Notes under the pieces: model-generated
What the model saw: only the letters and a program-made list of their open reading frames with translations
Database searches by the model: none
What the model was told of the DNA's origin: nothing
Made by a program: the position numbers and the translations under genes
Source: Vulcanimicrobiota bacterium
Lineage (GTDB): Bacteria; Vulcanimicrobiota; Xenobia; Xenobiales; JADMJV01
NCBI GenBank assembly: GCA_019637395.1
Contig: JAHBVR010000011.1
Coordinates: forward strand, 124,001-188,000
Reading direction: 5' to 3'
Length of the DNA stretch: 64,000 nt
Part shown: piece after piece, positions 1 through 8,058 of the stretch
How positions within the stretch are numbered: position 1 is the stretch's first letter
Layout of the letters: each line of letters opens with the position of its first letter

Positions 1-2
1 TC

Positions 3-437
3 GAAGAACCCCGGCCGAAAGGCACAAGTTGCCTGCTGCTGCTTGCCCATCCGCTGGTATTCACAGGGGGGTTCTTTGCCGCGCTGATACTGTTACCGAA
101 TTTCCTACCACCCAGAGCCCAAGGCCAATTGACCGCCTGCAAATCCAATTGCAAGAACCTCGCCACCGCCCTGGAGATGTATGCCAGCGACCATCAGGGC
201 CTCTATCCGGGCAATCTGGATCGATTAATTGCCGGCAACTATTTGAAGGTGATTCCCACCTGCCCTTCCGTCAGCCGGGTAACCTATACGGACTACCGGG
301 TCTCTCCGAAACAAACTTACTTCCACTTTTCCTGTGTGGGAAATAACCACGCCCGCGCTTATACCGGTTTTGCAAGCAAGAGCAGCGACGACCTGCCCGC
401 CTACTCGTCCGAGAAGGGGCTGGTGGACCATCCGTGA
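3..437 (+). CDS. Type IV pilin-like / pseudopilin-like protein, 5' partial
   Basis: The frame is open from the left edge, so the true start lies outside the window; about 144 residues are visible. They hold a hydrophobic segment (roughly visible residues 10-35), then a soluble domain starting CKSNCKNLATALEMYASD followed by GLYP. This helix and YP pattern is common in the globular part of type IV pilins and type II secretion pseudopilins. The classic GFTLIE prepilin cleavage motif is not in the visible part, so the assignment rests on the second half. A TTG at 129 could act as a start but would remove the membrane segment, so I prefer the longer frame. The stop overlaps the GTG of the next gene (GTGA), suggesting translational coupling. 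The exact role is unknown. Confidence 0.55.
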   Translation, partial: EEPRPKGTSCLLLLAHPLVFTGGFFAALILLPNFLPPRAQGQLTACKSNCKNLATALEMYASDHQGLYPGNLDRLIAGNYLKVIPTCPSVSRVTYTDYRVSPKQTYFHFSCVGNNHARAYTGFASKSSDDLPAYSSEKGLVDHP

Positions 438-1000
438 TATGGCTCCTTTTGCATCTGGCCATCCTGGCAATGGTGGCGTCAGCGCCTCACCCCCGCACCC
501 ACGAAAGCGAACTGATCTTGTTGATGGCCTCGCTGGGCTTCGACCTGGTCTGGTTGCTGCAGCGGCGCCTGCCCGAGTATCGCACGGCCGCCACCTTGCT
601 CTTCAGCCTGGTGATCGGAGCCACTTCCGCGGTCTTTCTACTGGGCGGCAGCCTGGTGTCGCTGGCTTTCCTCTGGCCCTCGTTGATGCTGCGCTTGGAG
701 GACCATCCCGTGACGCCACGGCGGGCCGCCTTGATCGCCTGCATCCTGGCGATGGCGATGCTGGCTCGCGATCATTCTCTAGACTTCTTTCCGTTCGGTC
801 CGGTGCTTTTGAGCTTGCTCCAGTTCCGATCGGGGCGGTTGGCCGCCTGGGCCAATACAGCCGCGCTGGCCTGGTTGGTGGGCCCGCTCCTCGAAGCCGG
901 TTACTTTCCGGGAGTTCCGGCTCCCGCTCAATTGGTCCGCACGGCCGTGCTCATGACCTTGCCCCAATTGGGCCTGCGGAGGTTGAATCGTGAGTCGTAA
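434..1000 (+). CDS. Small polytopic membrane protein, unknown function
   Basis: A 188-residue protein starting with GTG, overlapping the upstream stop by 4 bp. It is strongly hydrophobic, with about five predicted membrane segments: residues 2-16, 25-42, 52-80, 94-108 and 112-155. It ends in a short basic tail. I recognise no domain. Its coupling to the pilin-like gene suggests a role in the same surface or secretion machinery, perhaps as an inner-membrane partner, but this is inference from position only. Confidence 0.6.
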   Translation: MIWLLLHLAILAMVASAPHPRTHESELILLMASLGFDLVWLLQRRLPEYRTAATLLFSLVIGATSAVFLLGGSLVSLAFLWPSLMLRLEDHPVTPRRAALIACILAMAMLARDHSLDFFPFGPVLLSLLQFRSGRLAAWANTAALAWLVGPLLEAGYFPGVPAPAQLVRTAVLMTLPQLGLRRLNRES

Positions 1001-1095
1001 CAACCACGCCGGCTTGACCACCAGCAGCAACAACTTCCCGCAGTCCAACGGCGCCGGGGGCCTGCTCGAACACCCCTGAACCAACAAACACGAAA

Positions 1096-1127
1096 ACGTC
1101 CGTGGCGAACACAATCGCAACGGACGT
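1096..1127. terminator. 8-bp inverted repeat between convergent genes
   Basis: ACGTCCGT (1096-1103) and ACGGACGT (1120-1127) form a perfect 8-bp dyad with a 16-nt loop between the 3' ends of two convergent genes. No T-run follows on either strand, so it is a weak candidate for a bidirectional terminator. Confidence 0.35.
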
Positions 1128-1151
1128 CTACGGGGGGATTCTGTTCTATTC

Positions 1152-1667
1152 TCAGGCGCCGGGAGCGTAACCTGGAAGGCCATTGTGAATCGGGACAGGC
1201 CCGGCCGACTGAGTTTCGGGCGGGGTGACCGGCGCCGGCGGACGATTCGGGGCAGCTTCACCAGCGGGTCTTTGAGTATTCCCGTCGGCGGCTCCCGCCG
1301 GGCGATTGGAGGCTGCTTCACCCCTGGAATTTTGGACGTTCCTGTCGGCGGAGCCGAAACTTCTGTTGAGTCCTTCCAACATTCCCGTCGGGATGTCCTT
1401 ATTCGGCTTCTGACGAGCCTCGGAGCTGATGCGAGACCGATCGGCGGGGTTGAGGCTCTTCTTGCGACGGGCCTTACCCGCCTTGCTGGCTTTGCCCGCC
1501 TTACCGCTCTTCTTGGCCGAACCGGCCTTCTTCTTTTTCTTAACACCGCCGGCGCCTCCGCTGCCGGAGGTCCCTCCGATGCCACCAGTACCGCCGGTAC
1601 CTTCTTCAGCCACCGAGCTTAGCGACCGAATGTCCGAACCGGAATTGCTGCGAATACTGCTAATCAT
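1152..1667 (-). CDS. Lysine-rich low-complexity repeat protein
   Basis: I chose the ATG at 1667, giving 171 residues, because AAGGAG lies 10 nt upstream of it; the frame is open further to 1733 but no ribosome site is seen there. The protein has three zones. Residues about 20-45 are Gly/Ser/Thr-rich (GTGGTGGIGG). Residues about 41-70 are very basic, with runs such as KKKKKAGSAKKSGKAGKA resembling bacterial histone H1-like tails. The C-terminal half is Pro/Ala/Asn-rich with a 20-residue repeat (NRPAG...EAAPNRP). There is no signal peptide or membrane span. The basic zone could bind nucleic acid or an anionic polymer. I recognise no family. Confidence 0.5.
   Translation of the reverse strand: MISSIRSNSGSDIRSLSSVAEEGTGGTGGIGGTSGSGGAGGVKKKKKAGSAKKSGKAGKASKAGKARRKKSLNPADRSRISSEARQKPNKDIPTGMLEGLNRSFGSADRNVQNSRGEAASNRPAGAADGNTQRPAGEAAPNRPPAPVTPPETQSAGPVPIHNGLPGYAPGA
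1243..1351. repeat. 60-bp-period direct repeat inside the lysine-rich protein gene
   Basis: Two copies of a roughly 49-bp unit, 1243-1291 and 1303-1351, share CGATT...GCTTCACC...CCCGTCGGCGG-type sequence. They are offset by 60 bp, exactly 20 codons, and so encode the 20-residue repeats of the C-terminal half of the overlapping minus-strand gene. Confidence 0.55.
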
Positions 1668-1840
1668 TATCAATTTGCTCCTTGCCGTTTTGCTTGACCC
1701 CAAATTACCACGGCCAGGTGGTGAAAAGGTCACCGCGACGCGCCTCTTGTTACATGGAAGTTAACTTGTCTCAGCAGTTTTCAGCTTTTTTTCAGAGCGA
1801 GCATATAGGGTCGGGCCCTGAAGCCCGCGAAGGCCACCGC

Positions 1841-2707
1841 ATGCTACTGCTCATCGACTATTCCAGTATGCTCTATCGCGCCTACCACTCCACGCCCGCG
1901 ACGGTGCCCATGAACGCAGTGCACGGCTTCTTAGGCTCGCTGGCCCGCATAATCCAAGACCGCAAACCCTCGGGTCTGGCCGTCTGTTGCGACAACGACT
2001 GGCGCCCGCAGTTCCGCGTCGACGCCCTACCCATGTATAAGACCCATCGGGTCGGCGATCTGCCGGATCCGGTCACTCCGCAAGAAGTGCTGGGCCGCGA
2101 ATTTCTGGATGCACTGGGGCTGGCCGTGGTCGGCTGGCCGGGTTACGAAGCCGAAGACATCGTGGCCACTCTGGCCCACGCCCACCCGGGCGAAGTCATC
2201 GAAATCCTCTCCGGCGACCGCGACCTTTTCGACCTGGTGGAAGATCCGCGCATTCGCGTGCTCTACCCCGCCAAGGGCGGCATCCAGATCGTCACTGAAA
2301 GCTGGATCACCGAGAAGTATGGGATTCCCGGACGCAGCTACGGCGACTTCGCGCTGCTCCGCGGCGACCCATCCGACGGCCTGCCGGGAGTGGCCGGAAT
2401 CGGCGAGAAAACCGCCGCCAGCCTGATGGCCCGCTACGGAAACTTGCAAGCACTGCAGTCGGCCAGCGACCTCAACCCCAAGGTGAAAGCCAAACTGGAA
2501 GCCTCCGCCGACTACCTCAAGGCGGCCGCCGAAGTGGTCATGCCGGTGCGCAATCTGCCCTTGCCCCAACGGGACCTGAGCTTGCCCGAACAGCCCCGCG
2601 ACCCCCAGACCGTCGCGCGCATCACTCAGGAATATTCCCTGAGTAACGCAGTTCAAAGGTTGCAAAAAGCTCTGCACGAATTGACCGCCCTCAAAGCAAG
2701 GTCTTGA
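1841..2707 (+). CDS. 5'-3' exonuclease (PolI N-terminal/FEN family)
   Basis: A 288-residue stand-alone 5' nuclease, comparable to the N-terminal domain of DNA polymerase I. It carries the family's acidic metal ligands: D6 in LIDYSSMLYRAYHS, E103/E105/D106 in GYEAED, D126 and D128 in SGDRD, and D176/D179 in GDPSDGLPG. A helix-hairpin-helix motif follows (GVAGIGEKT, about 183-191). It probably removes RNA primers and flaps during replication and repair. The ATG at 1841 was chosen because the catalytic core begins immediately and GAAGG lies 7 nt upstream; the frame is open further upstream but that extension resembles no 5' nuclease. It is followed 19 bp later by a PilZ gene. It could be a second copy beside a full-length polA elsewhere. 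Confidence 0.88.
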   Translation: MLLLIDYSSMLYRAYHSTPATVPMNAVHGFLGSLARIIQDRKPSGLAVCCDNDWRPQFRVDALPMYKTHRVGDLPDPVTPQEVLGREFLDALGLAVVGWPGYEAEDIVATLAHAHPGEVIEILSGDRDLFDLVEDPRIRVLYPAKGGIQIVTESWITEKYGIPGRSYGDFALLRGDPSDGLPGVAGIGEKTAASLMARYGNLQALQSASDLNPKVKAKLEASADYLKAAAEVVMPVRNLPLPQRDLSLPEQPRDPQTVARITQEYSLSNAVQRLQKALHELTALKARS

Positions 2708-2726
2708 AGCGCTCGTTGCGAATCCG

Positions 2727-3392
2727 ATGGCTATGTTGGAACTGATCCAGCGGCTCTTTGGACCCAAGTCCACCTGGAACGGAACCGAGCGGCGAAAATT
2801 CGTGCGCGCCCGCTGCCGTTTCGATCTGACTTTGGGCAAAAACCAGGGTATCGTCTCGGTCCGTGACATCGGCCAGGGCGGCCTGCGCCTGGAGTGCGAC
2901 CTGAGCCTGGCCCCCAAGCTCAAGGCCGGCTCACTGATAGAACTCACTCAGACGGGAGAGAGCTCGGCCAGCCAGGCCAAAGTCACCTGGCAAAAGAACA
3001 GCCGCAATTTCTGCAGGGTCGGCCTCAAGTTCATCAGCGCCATCCGGGGAACCTGGATGCAACAACACGTCGATGATATCGCCGGGCACCCCAAACAAAA
3101 GCGCCGCCACATCCGGGTGCGCACCGACTGGACAGTGGAGGGCCGCTCCGGAATCGACAGCTTTGAAGCCCGCATGCGCGACATCTCCATCACCGGCTGC
3201 CGCGTGGAAACCAAAGCCTCGCTCATTGTCGGTCAGCACTTGCGCTTAAGATTGGGCAACCTGGAAATCGCCGCCGATGTGCGCCGGATCTCCGGCCAGG
3301 GCGGCTTCAACCTCGTGGGCCTGCGTTTCGAAACGCGCGAACCGCAGACCAGTCAACTGGTGGCGTTGGTGCGTAAACTCACCGGCGGCTAG
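2727..3392 (+). CDS. Tandem PilZ-domain protein
   Basis: A 221-residue cytoplasmic protein with two PilZ-type beta-barrels. The first (about 20-110) shows ERRKFVRARCRF followed by DIGQGGLRLE; the second (about 124-215) shows KRRHIRVRTDW followed by DISITGCRVE. These correspond to the RxxxR and D/NxSxxG c-di-GMP contacts of PilZ domains. The second domain has the better D-x-S-x-x-G; in the first, Ser is replaced by Gly. It is therefore a likely c-di-GMP effector that may act on motility, pili or polysaccharide, in line with the pilin-like gene nearby. Its direct target is not visible. Confidence 0.85.
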   Translation: MAMLELIQRLFGPKSTWNGTERRKFVRARCRFDLTLGKNQGIVSVRDIGQGGLRLECDLSLAPKLKAGSLIELTQTGESSASQAKVTWQKNSRNFCRVGLKFISAIRGTWMQQHVDDIAGHPKQKRRHIRVRTDWTVEGRSGIDSFEARMRDISITGCRVETKASLIVGQHLRLRLGNLEIAADVRRISGQGGFNLVGLRFETREPQTSQLVALVRKLTGG

Positions 3393-3442
3393 TCGCCTCG
3401 AAATCAAGAGGGGCTTCTGAAAGGAGCCTGGGGGAGGTAGCT

Positions 3443-3583
3443 TTGAACCTACAAGCCAGCGAAACTCTCACGCAAAGACTGGGAGAACCCACCAACCAGG
3501 CGGCCCTTCACCCCAACGTCATGCGCGCCATGACCTTCCTGGTCGATTTCGGCCGCCAGTTGGAGCTTTCCCACTATGCATGA
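3443..3583 (+). CDS. 46-residue small protein coupled to the HypA/HypF chimera
   Basis: A TTG at 3443 preceded by GGGGGAGG (6 nt spacing) opens a 46-codon frame ending LSHYA, with its TGA at 3581-3583 overlapping the ATG (3576) of the next gene. The product is soluble with a central helix-like stretch (NVMRAMTFLVDFGRQLEL). The strong Shine-Dalgarno sequence and the coupling argue for translation. I do not recognise a family. It may be the broken tail of a former hydrogenase-operon gene. Confidence 0.45.
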   Translation: MNLQASETLTQRLGEPTNQAALHPNVMRAMTFLVDFGRQLELSHYA

Positions 3584-3968
3584 ACTCTCTATCGCCCACG
3601 CCATTGTGGAGACAGCGGTGGAAGCTCTCGAGCCGGGCCAAAAGGTCCTGCGGCTGCGCCTGCAACTGGGCGACCTGGCCGGGGTGACCGTCGAGGTGCA
3701 GGGCTCTCTCGCCCAATTGCAGGCCTTCCTCAGCCAGTTGTCCCTGCGCCTGCCCCGCCAGGCCTGCATCGAAGAGCTGCGGGAAGAGGCCCTGGAATGC
3801 CGCCCCGGTCAGGATTTCGTGATCGAATTCAGCCAGGCTCGGGGCGAGGGGGCCTTGATTCCGGCCGATCTGGCCCCCAGCCCGGACTGCCTGCGCGAAC
3901 TGGCCGACCCTCAGGACTGCCGTTATGCCTACCCCTTCCTCAACTGCACCGCCTGCGGCCCCCGTTAA
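3576..3968 (+). pseudogene. HypA-HypF chimeric remnant (hydrogenase maturation fossil)
   Basis: Residues 1-38 match the start of the nickel chaperone HypA: MHELSIAHAIVETAVEAL then VLRLRLQLGDLAGV. From about residue 39 the protein instead follows HypF. First comes the end of its acylphosphatase-like domain (TVEVQGSLAQLQAFLSQL, a region ending DFVIEFSQ), then the linker and start of the first zinc finger (PDCLRELADPQDCRYAYPF, NCTACGPR). It stops where HypF would continue into FTI. The HypA zinc domain, most of HypF and one finger cysteine (SPDC where TCPxC is usual) are missing. An in-frame deletion between adjacent hypA and hypF genes, plus truncation, explains this. Carbamoyltransferase activity is impossible. 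No hydrogenase genes are in the window. The 3' end overlaps a convergent gene by 4 bp. Confidence 0.65.
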
Positions 3969-4609
3969 TAGCGAAACTTACCGGCCTTCATCAAGCCCGC
4001 CTTCATTTTGCTATCCCAACCCGAAGGTTCGAGCTCCGACGGGGCTTTCACGATCAGCGAGCCGTCGGCTTTGTTATAAAATACCGCGATATCGCTGACC
4101 TTGGGAGTATACAGCAGGGTCACGTTGTAGACGCCATTGGCGGGGGTGTAGCCGTAGCCATCGCCAATGAATTCCACCAGCGTGCCGGCATAAGACACGA
4201 AATGCTCGGCTTTCTCCTTGGTCCACTTGACCCCGTCGTCTTTAAGATGGAGGGTAATCTTGCCCTTCAAACCCTGAGCCGTCTCGGCGGCACCATCCTG
4301 ATTGCCGCTGTTCTCCATGCCGGCGATATCCCCGATGCCGGTGCGCTTGGCATACTCGGTCAGGTAGCGGGGCCACCAGCTCATGCTGTGCAACAGCCGA
4401 TCCCGGGCCAGGTTCAGGCCGCTCCAACCGGCCTCGGAGAGCTCGAAAAGAATGTTGTTGGTCAGGTAGACCTCTTCCGACTTGTTGACCGTGTAGGCGG
4501 CCGCGCGCCGGCCGTTGGCCAGGTCCTGGGCCCGCTCGGTCGGAGTGTTCTGAGCCCAACAGGCGGCGCTCAAAGCCAGCGCCACCCCGAATCGAAGAAA
4601 CATCTTCAA
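3965..4609 (-). CDS. Secreted protein of unknown function
   Basis: A 214-residue protein with a clear Sec signal peptide (MKMFLRFGVALALSAACWAQ, cleavage likely after AxA-like CWA around residue 19). The mature part is soluble, with aromatic-rich helical sequence (SMSWWPRYLTEYAKRTG) and a lysine/aspartate-rich C-terminal half. I see no catalytic motif or known domain. It lies 75 bp downstream of glnS on the same strand and converges with the HypA/HypF remnant. Confidence 0.65.
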   Translation of the reverse strand: MKMFLRFGVALALSAACWAQNTPTERAQDLANGRRAAAYTVNKSEEVYLTNNILFELSEAGWSGLNLARDRLLHSMSWWPRYLTEYAKRTGIGDIAGMENSGNQDGAAETAQGLKGKITLHLKDDGVKWTKEKAEHFVSYAGTLVEFIGDGYGYTPANGVYNVTLLYTPKVSDIAVFYNKADGSLIVKAPSELEPSGWDSKMKAGLMKAGKFRY

Positions 4610-4684
4610 AGAAAGAACCTTCCTTTCACTTCAATAGAACGAAGTTTAAGGCCCCCCGCCCGCGGCCACCGTGACAGAAATCCG

Positions 4685-6391
4685 CTATTGCTTCTGGAGC
4701 ACCTTGGCCCAGCCGTCTTTGAGAGGGACAATGCGGTTGAAGACGGGCTTTTCAGCCGTCGAATCGAGATCTTTGATAAAGAATCCCTGGCGCTCAAACT
4801 GGAAGCGGTCCCCGACCTTGCTCGGAAAGAGACTGCGCTCCAGACGCGCCTCCAGCACCACCAGGGAATGGGGATTAAGAAAGTCGCGAAAATCGCCATC
4901 TTTGATGTTGTCGGGCTGTTCCACGGTGAACAACTCTTCATAAAGGCGGACCTCGGCCGTCACCGAGGTGGTGGCTTCCACCCAGTGGATGGTTCCCTTG
5001 ACCTTGCGATGCTCCCCCGACCCCCCGCTCTTGGTGTCGGGATCGTAGGTGCAATGCACCTCCACCACCTCACCGGCTTCATTCTTGATCACTTCCTGGC
5101 ACTTGATGATGTAAGCGCGCCGCAGGCGCACCTCAGCACCCGGTTGCAGGCGGAAATATTTCTTGGGCGGGTTCTCCATGAAGTCTTCTTGCTCGATGAA
5201 GAGCTCGCGGCCGAAAGGCACTTTGCGACTGCCCGGCAAGCCCACATCCTCGGGAAAGTAAGCCGCGTCCAACTCTTCTATCTGGCCCTCGGGGTAGTTG
5301 GTAAGCACGAGCTTCAGCGGGCGCAGCACGCCCATGACGCGATGGGCTTTGGTGTTGAGGTCATTACGCACACACTCGGACAGATAACTGAGCTCCGTCC
5401 AGACTTCGCTCTTGGTCACTCCGACCTTCTCACACAAATCTCGAATCGCTTCAGGAGTATAGCCGCGTCGGCGAAGGCCGGCGAGGGTCGGCATGCGCGG
5501 GTCGTCCCAACCGGCCACCAGGCCGCCTTCGACCATTTCCCGCAGCTTGCGCTTGCCCAGCATGGTGTACTGCAGCTTGAGCTTGGAGAACTCGATTTGC
5601 TGCGGGTGCACCGGCAGCTCTAGAGTATCCAAGAACCAATCGTAAAGAGGGCGATGGTTCTCGAACTCGAGGGTGCAAATCGAATGAGTGATACCTTCGA
5701 TCGAGTCAGAGATGCAGTGGGCGTAATCATACATCGGATAGATGCACCAGGCGTCCCCGGCGCGGTGGTGATGAGCCTTGCGAATTCGATAAATAGCCGG
5801 ATCACGCAAATTGATGTTGGGCGAAGCCATATCGATCTTGGCCCGCAGCGTGCGCGTACCATCCGCAAAATCGCCGTTTTTCATGCGCGAAAGCAGCTCC
5901 AGGTTTTCCTCCACCGAGCGCTCGCGCCAGGGACTGGGCCGGCCCGGCTCGGTCAAAGTGCCGCGATATTCGCGCACCTCATCGGCCGATAAATCGCACA
6001 CGTAGGCTTTGCCGAGCTTGATCAACTGCACGGCGCAGTCATAAAACTCCTGGAAATAATCGGCGGCGTGGTATTCCTTATCGCCCCAGTCAAAGCCCAG
6101 CCACCGCACGTCGCGCTTAATGGCTTCGACATACTCGGCGTCCTCCTTGAGCGGATTGGTGTCATCCATGCGCAGGTGGCAAACCCCGCCAAAAGCTTGC
6201 GCCAGACTGAAATTCAGCCAGATGGACTTGGCGTGACCGATATGCAAGTAACCGTTCGGTTCCGGGGGAAAGCGCGTCACCACGGTCTTGTGTTTGCCGC
6301 TGTGCAGATCGTCTTCCACGATCTGGCGGATGAAATTGGCGGGGGGCGCGATTTCCGTGTGCATAAGCTCCGCGTTCGGCAGGTATTCCAC
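4685..6391 (-). CDS. glnS: Glutaminyl-tRNA synthetase
   Basis: A 568-residue class I aminoacyl-tRNA synthetase charging tRNA-Gln. It starts close to the E. coli GlnRS pattern ([18 protein letters not shown]), has the HIGH motif at 50-53 ([16 protein letters not shown]), the glutamine-pocket region [14 protein letters not shown] (about 216-229) and [16 protein letters not shown]. The KMSKS-equivalent reads LGKRK at 278-282, where many GlnRS have MSKRK. A full anticodon-binding beta-barrel domain follows. An alternative start is the Met at residue 10 (6364). It begins 23 bp after the subtilase stop, so the two may be co-transcribed. GlnRS use suggests direct glutaminylation, at least in part, instead of the GatCAB route. 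Confidence 0.95.
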   Translation of the reverse strand: MEYLPNAELMHTEIAPPANFIRQIVEDDLHSGKHKTVVTRFPPEPNGYLHIGHAKSIWLNFSLAQAFGGVCHLRMDDTNPLKEDAEYVEAIKRDVRWLGFDWGDKEYHAADYFQEFYDCAVQLIKLGKAYVCDLSADEVREYRGTLTEPGRPSPWRERSVEENLELLSRMKNGDFADGTRTLRAKIDMASPNINLRDPAIYRIRKAHHHRAGDAWCIYPMYDYAHCISDSIEGITHSICTLEFENHRPLYDWFLDTLELPVHPQQIEFSKLKLQYTMLGKRKLREMVEGGLVAGWDDPRMPTLAGLRRRGYTPEAIRDLCEKVGVTKSEVWTELSYLSECVRNDLNTKAHRVMGVLRPLKLVLTNYPEGQIEELDAAYFPEDVGLPGSRKVPFGRELFIEQEDFMENPPKKYFRLQPGAEVRLRRAYIIKCQEVIKNEAGEVVEVHCTYDPDTKSGGSGEHRKVKGTIHWVEATTSVTAEVRLYEELFTVEQPDNIKDGDFRDFLNPHSLVVLEARLERSLFPSKVGDRFQFERQGFFIKDLDSTAEKPVFNRIVPLKDGWAKVLQKQ

Positions 6392-6414
6392 GCCGACCTG
6401 TCCCGGCCAGGGCT

Positions 6415-7449
6415 CTATTGCTTGCTTTTGAGATAATCGAGAGCGGCTTTGGCGCGCAGGACTCCAGCGCCCTGGGCGTTCGCGGGAACGTTGTCCAGAG
6501 GCCGTGAGGTGTGCTGAAGGGCTTCTTTGATCTGGTCCATGGTGACCTGAGGAAGGGCTTCTTTGAAGAGAGTGAGCACACCGGCGGTGAGGGCGCTGGA
6601 GAACGAGCTGCCGCCGTCGCCAAAGCGGTAGTAGTCGCCGCCGGGCTTGCCGGCGATGATGTCGGCGCCGGGAGCGGTCACGTCGGCTCCGTCGGGATCC
6701 CCTTCAGGAGGGCGGCTGGACTGGGGCATGAGCGTGTCGTCCCAGGCTTCTTTGCTGCCGTGGACGTCGCAGTTGGCCACGGTGAGCAGATCGGGGCTGG
6801 CTTTGAGCGCGTCGAATTTGTGGGGGGTGGGCCCGTCGTTGCCGGCCGAGGTGCAGATCAACACACCCATCTGGTTGAGTTCTTTGACCAGTTCGGCCAC
6901 TTTGGCCTGGCCTTCGCTGAGGCCGAACGACATGTTGACCACCTGGATGTTGTATCGAGCGCGGTTCTCTTTGACCCAGGTCAGGGCTTTCTTAACTTCA
7001 AAGGCCTCCACACAGCCGTTTTCGTCGGTGACTTTCAGGATGGCCAGGTTGGCGTAAGGGGCGACGCCGGACACGGGACCCCCCCGCCCGGCCGCCATGG
7101 TGGAGCAGGCGGTGCCGTGGAAGAAGTCGTCATACGGCTTTTCATTCCTTTTGTAGAAGAAGTCTTGGAATGCCACCACGCGGTCTTGCAAATCAGGATG
7201 AATGGCTCCGGAATCGAGCACCGCCAGGCAGACGTTTTTACCGGTCAGGCCTTGCTGATGGAGCTGGTCGACTTCCATAGTCTGCAAGCCCATGGCGTTG
7301 CCGGCCAGTTCAACCGGCTTGTTCCGGGGCATTTTGGGAGAACCCGGGGGCTGAGGGAAGTTCTCGATCTTCACAGGCTTCAATGTAGGGCGTGGGTCGG
7401 AAAGAAGGCTGAAATGTGAACGGAGGCCGTGTTCCCACATGGTGGCCAA
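6415..7449 (-). CDS. Subtilisin-like serine protease (S8), 5' end uncertain
   Basis: A 344-residue peptidase S8 domain without a visible signal peptide. The triad and oxyanion residues are present: D79 in [13 protein letters not shown]111 in [15 protein letters not shown]204 in SAGNDG and S282 in [13 protein letters not shown] (GSSF replaces the common GTSM). I list the TTG at 7449; an ATG follows at 7440. Neither has a ribosome site. In another frame, a TTG at 7510 sits 5 nt behind GGAGG and encodes a plausible start ([22 protein letters not shown]) that runs out of phase. A single-base indel near 7430-7450, real or from sequencing, may therefore have cut off the true N terminus. It may form an operon with glnS. 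It could be intracellular, or exported by an unrecognised signal. Confidence 0.8.
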   Translation of the reverse strand: MATMWEHGLRSHFSLLSDPRPTLKPVKIENFPQPPGSPKMPRNKPVELAGNAMGLQTMEVDQLHQQGLTGKNVCLAVLDSGAIHPDLQDRVVAFQDFFYKRNEKPYDDFFHGTACSTMAAGRGGPVSGVAPYANLAILKVTDENGCVEAFEVKKALTWVKENRARYNIQVVNMSFGLSEGQAKVAELVKELNQMGVLICTSAGNDGPTPHKFDALKASPDLLTVANCDVHGSKEAWDDTLMPQSSRPPEGDPDGADVTAPGADIIAGKPGGDYYRFGDGGSSFSSALTAGVLTLFKEALPQVTMDQIKEALQHTSRPLDNVPANAQGAGVLRAKAALDYLKSKQ

Positions 7450-7510
7450 AGGCCCGCACGTGAAAATTCCACTCTATCTGACGCAACCTTTGCAACCGCT
7501 CTTCAGTCAA

Positions 7511-8058
7511 AGCAACCTCCGTAAAGCCTTCTTACATCCGGCAAAAACTCTAAGCGAAGGTTGAACCACCGCTGCCACTCCGGCTCTGGCCTGATCCACA
7601 AACGTCTGGAAGCCAAAGTCGGCTAAAGGCCTGGGGGCAGATGCCGTTCAGCCAATTCCAGGCGCAACGCCTGTTGCTTTCCAAACCAAACTGGAGAACT
7701 CCGGATTCCTTGACGGCGATGCTGTAAGTCCGAACCGCCCTCTGAAAAATCTGCATGTTCTGCTTCAAAGTGTCCAGATGGTCGGGTTGCACCAAGATGT
7801 TGCAATCTTGCGTGGATGGCGAAACGCCCCTGCCGCTGGTTATCGCGCAGGCGATGCCCACCTCACGAGAAGCGCCCACCAGATCCAAATAAAGCGTTCA
7901 AGCTCCTCGAAACTGGCCATCCAGATTCGAATTTCATGACCACTGCGCTGCTTTCCCTCGCCGACCCGCACCCTCTTTCATCGCGGCACTTTAAATCGGA
8001 GGAGGCCAGCGGAAAATCCTTCCGAGGACCTCTCCCCGCCAGGGCGAATGACCCCCCT
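7511..8058. other. 548-bp intergenic stretch with a doubtful ORF
   Basis: No confident gene lies between the subtilase and the membrane protein. A minus-strand frame (7550-7888, TTG start, 112 codons) has an internal stretch LDTLKQNMQIFQRAVRTYS that faintly resembles the helix of pilin-like proteins. It lacks a ribosome site at usable spacing, and the rest looks random. The frame of the downstream gene is also open upstream to 7816, but that part has no protein-like character. It could be a decayed gene or a long regulatory region. Confidence 0.3.

Noticed and set aside
1682-1840. Upstream extension of the 5'-3' exonuclease frame
   Set aside because: The extension has no family similarity, while the ATG at 1841 starts the nuclease fold exactly and has a ribosome site.
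3797-5623. Very long plus-strand open frame (608 codons) over the glnS region
   Set aside because: It is the antisense of the secreted-protein and glnS genes; those match known protein features, while this translation is low-complexity with no domain.
7550-7888. 112-codon minus-strand frame with a faint pilin-helix look
   Set aside because: No ribosome site at usable spacing, TTG start, and only one short stretch resembles a protein; kept only as a comment on the intergenic region.
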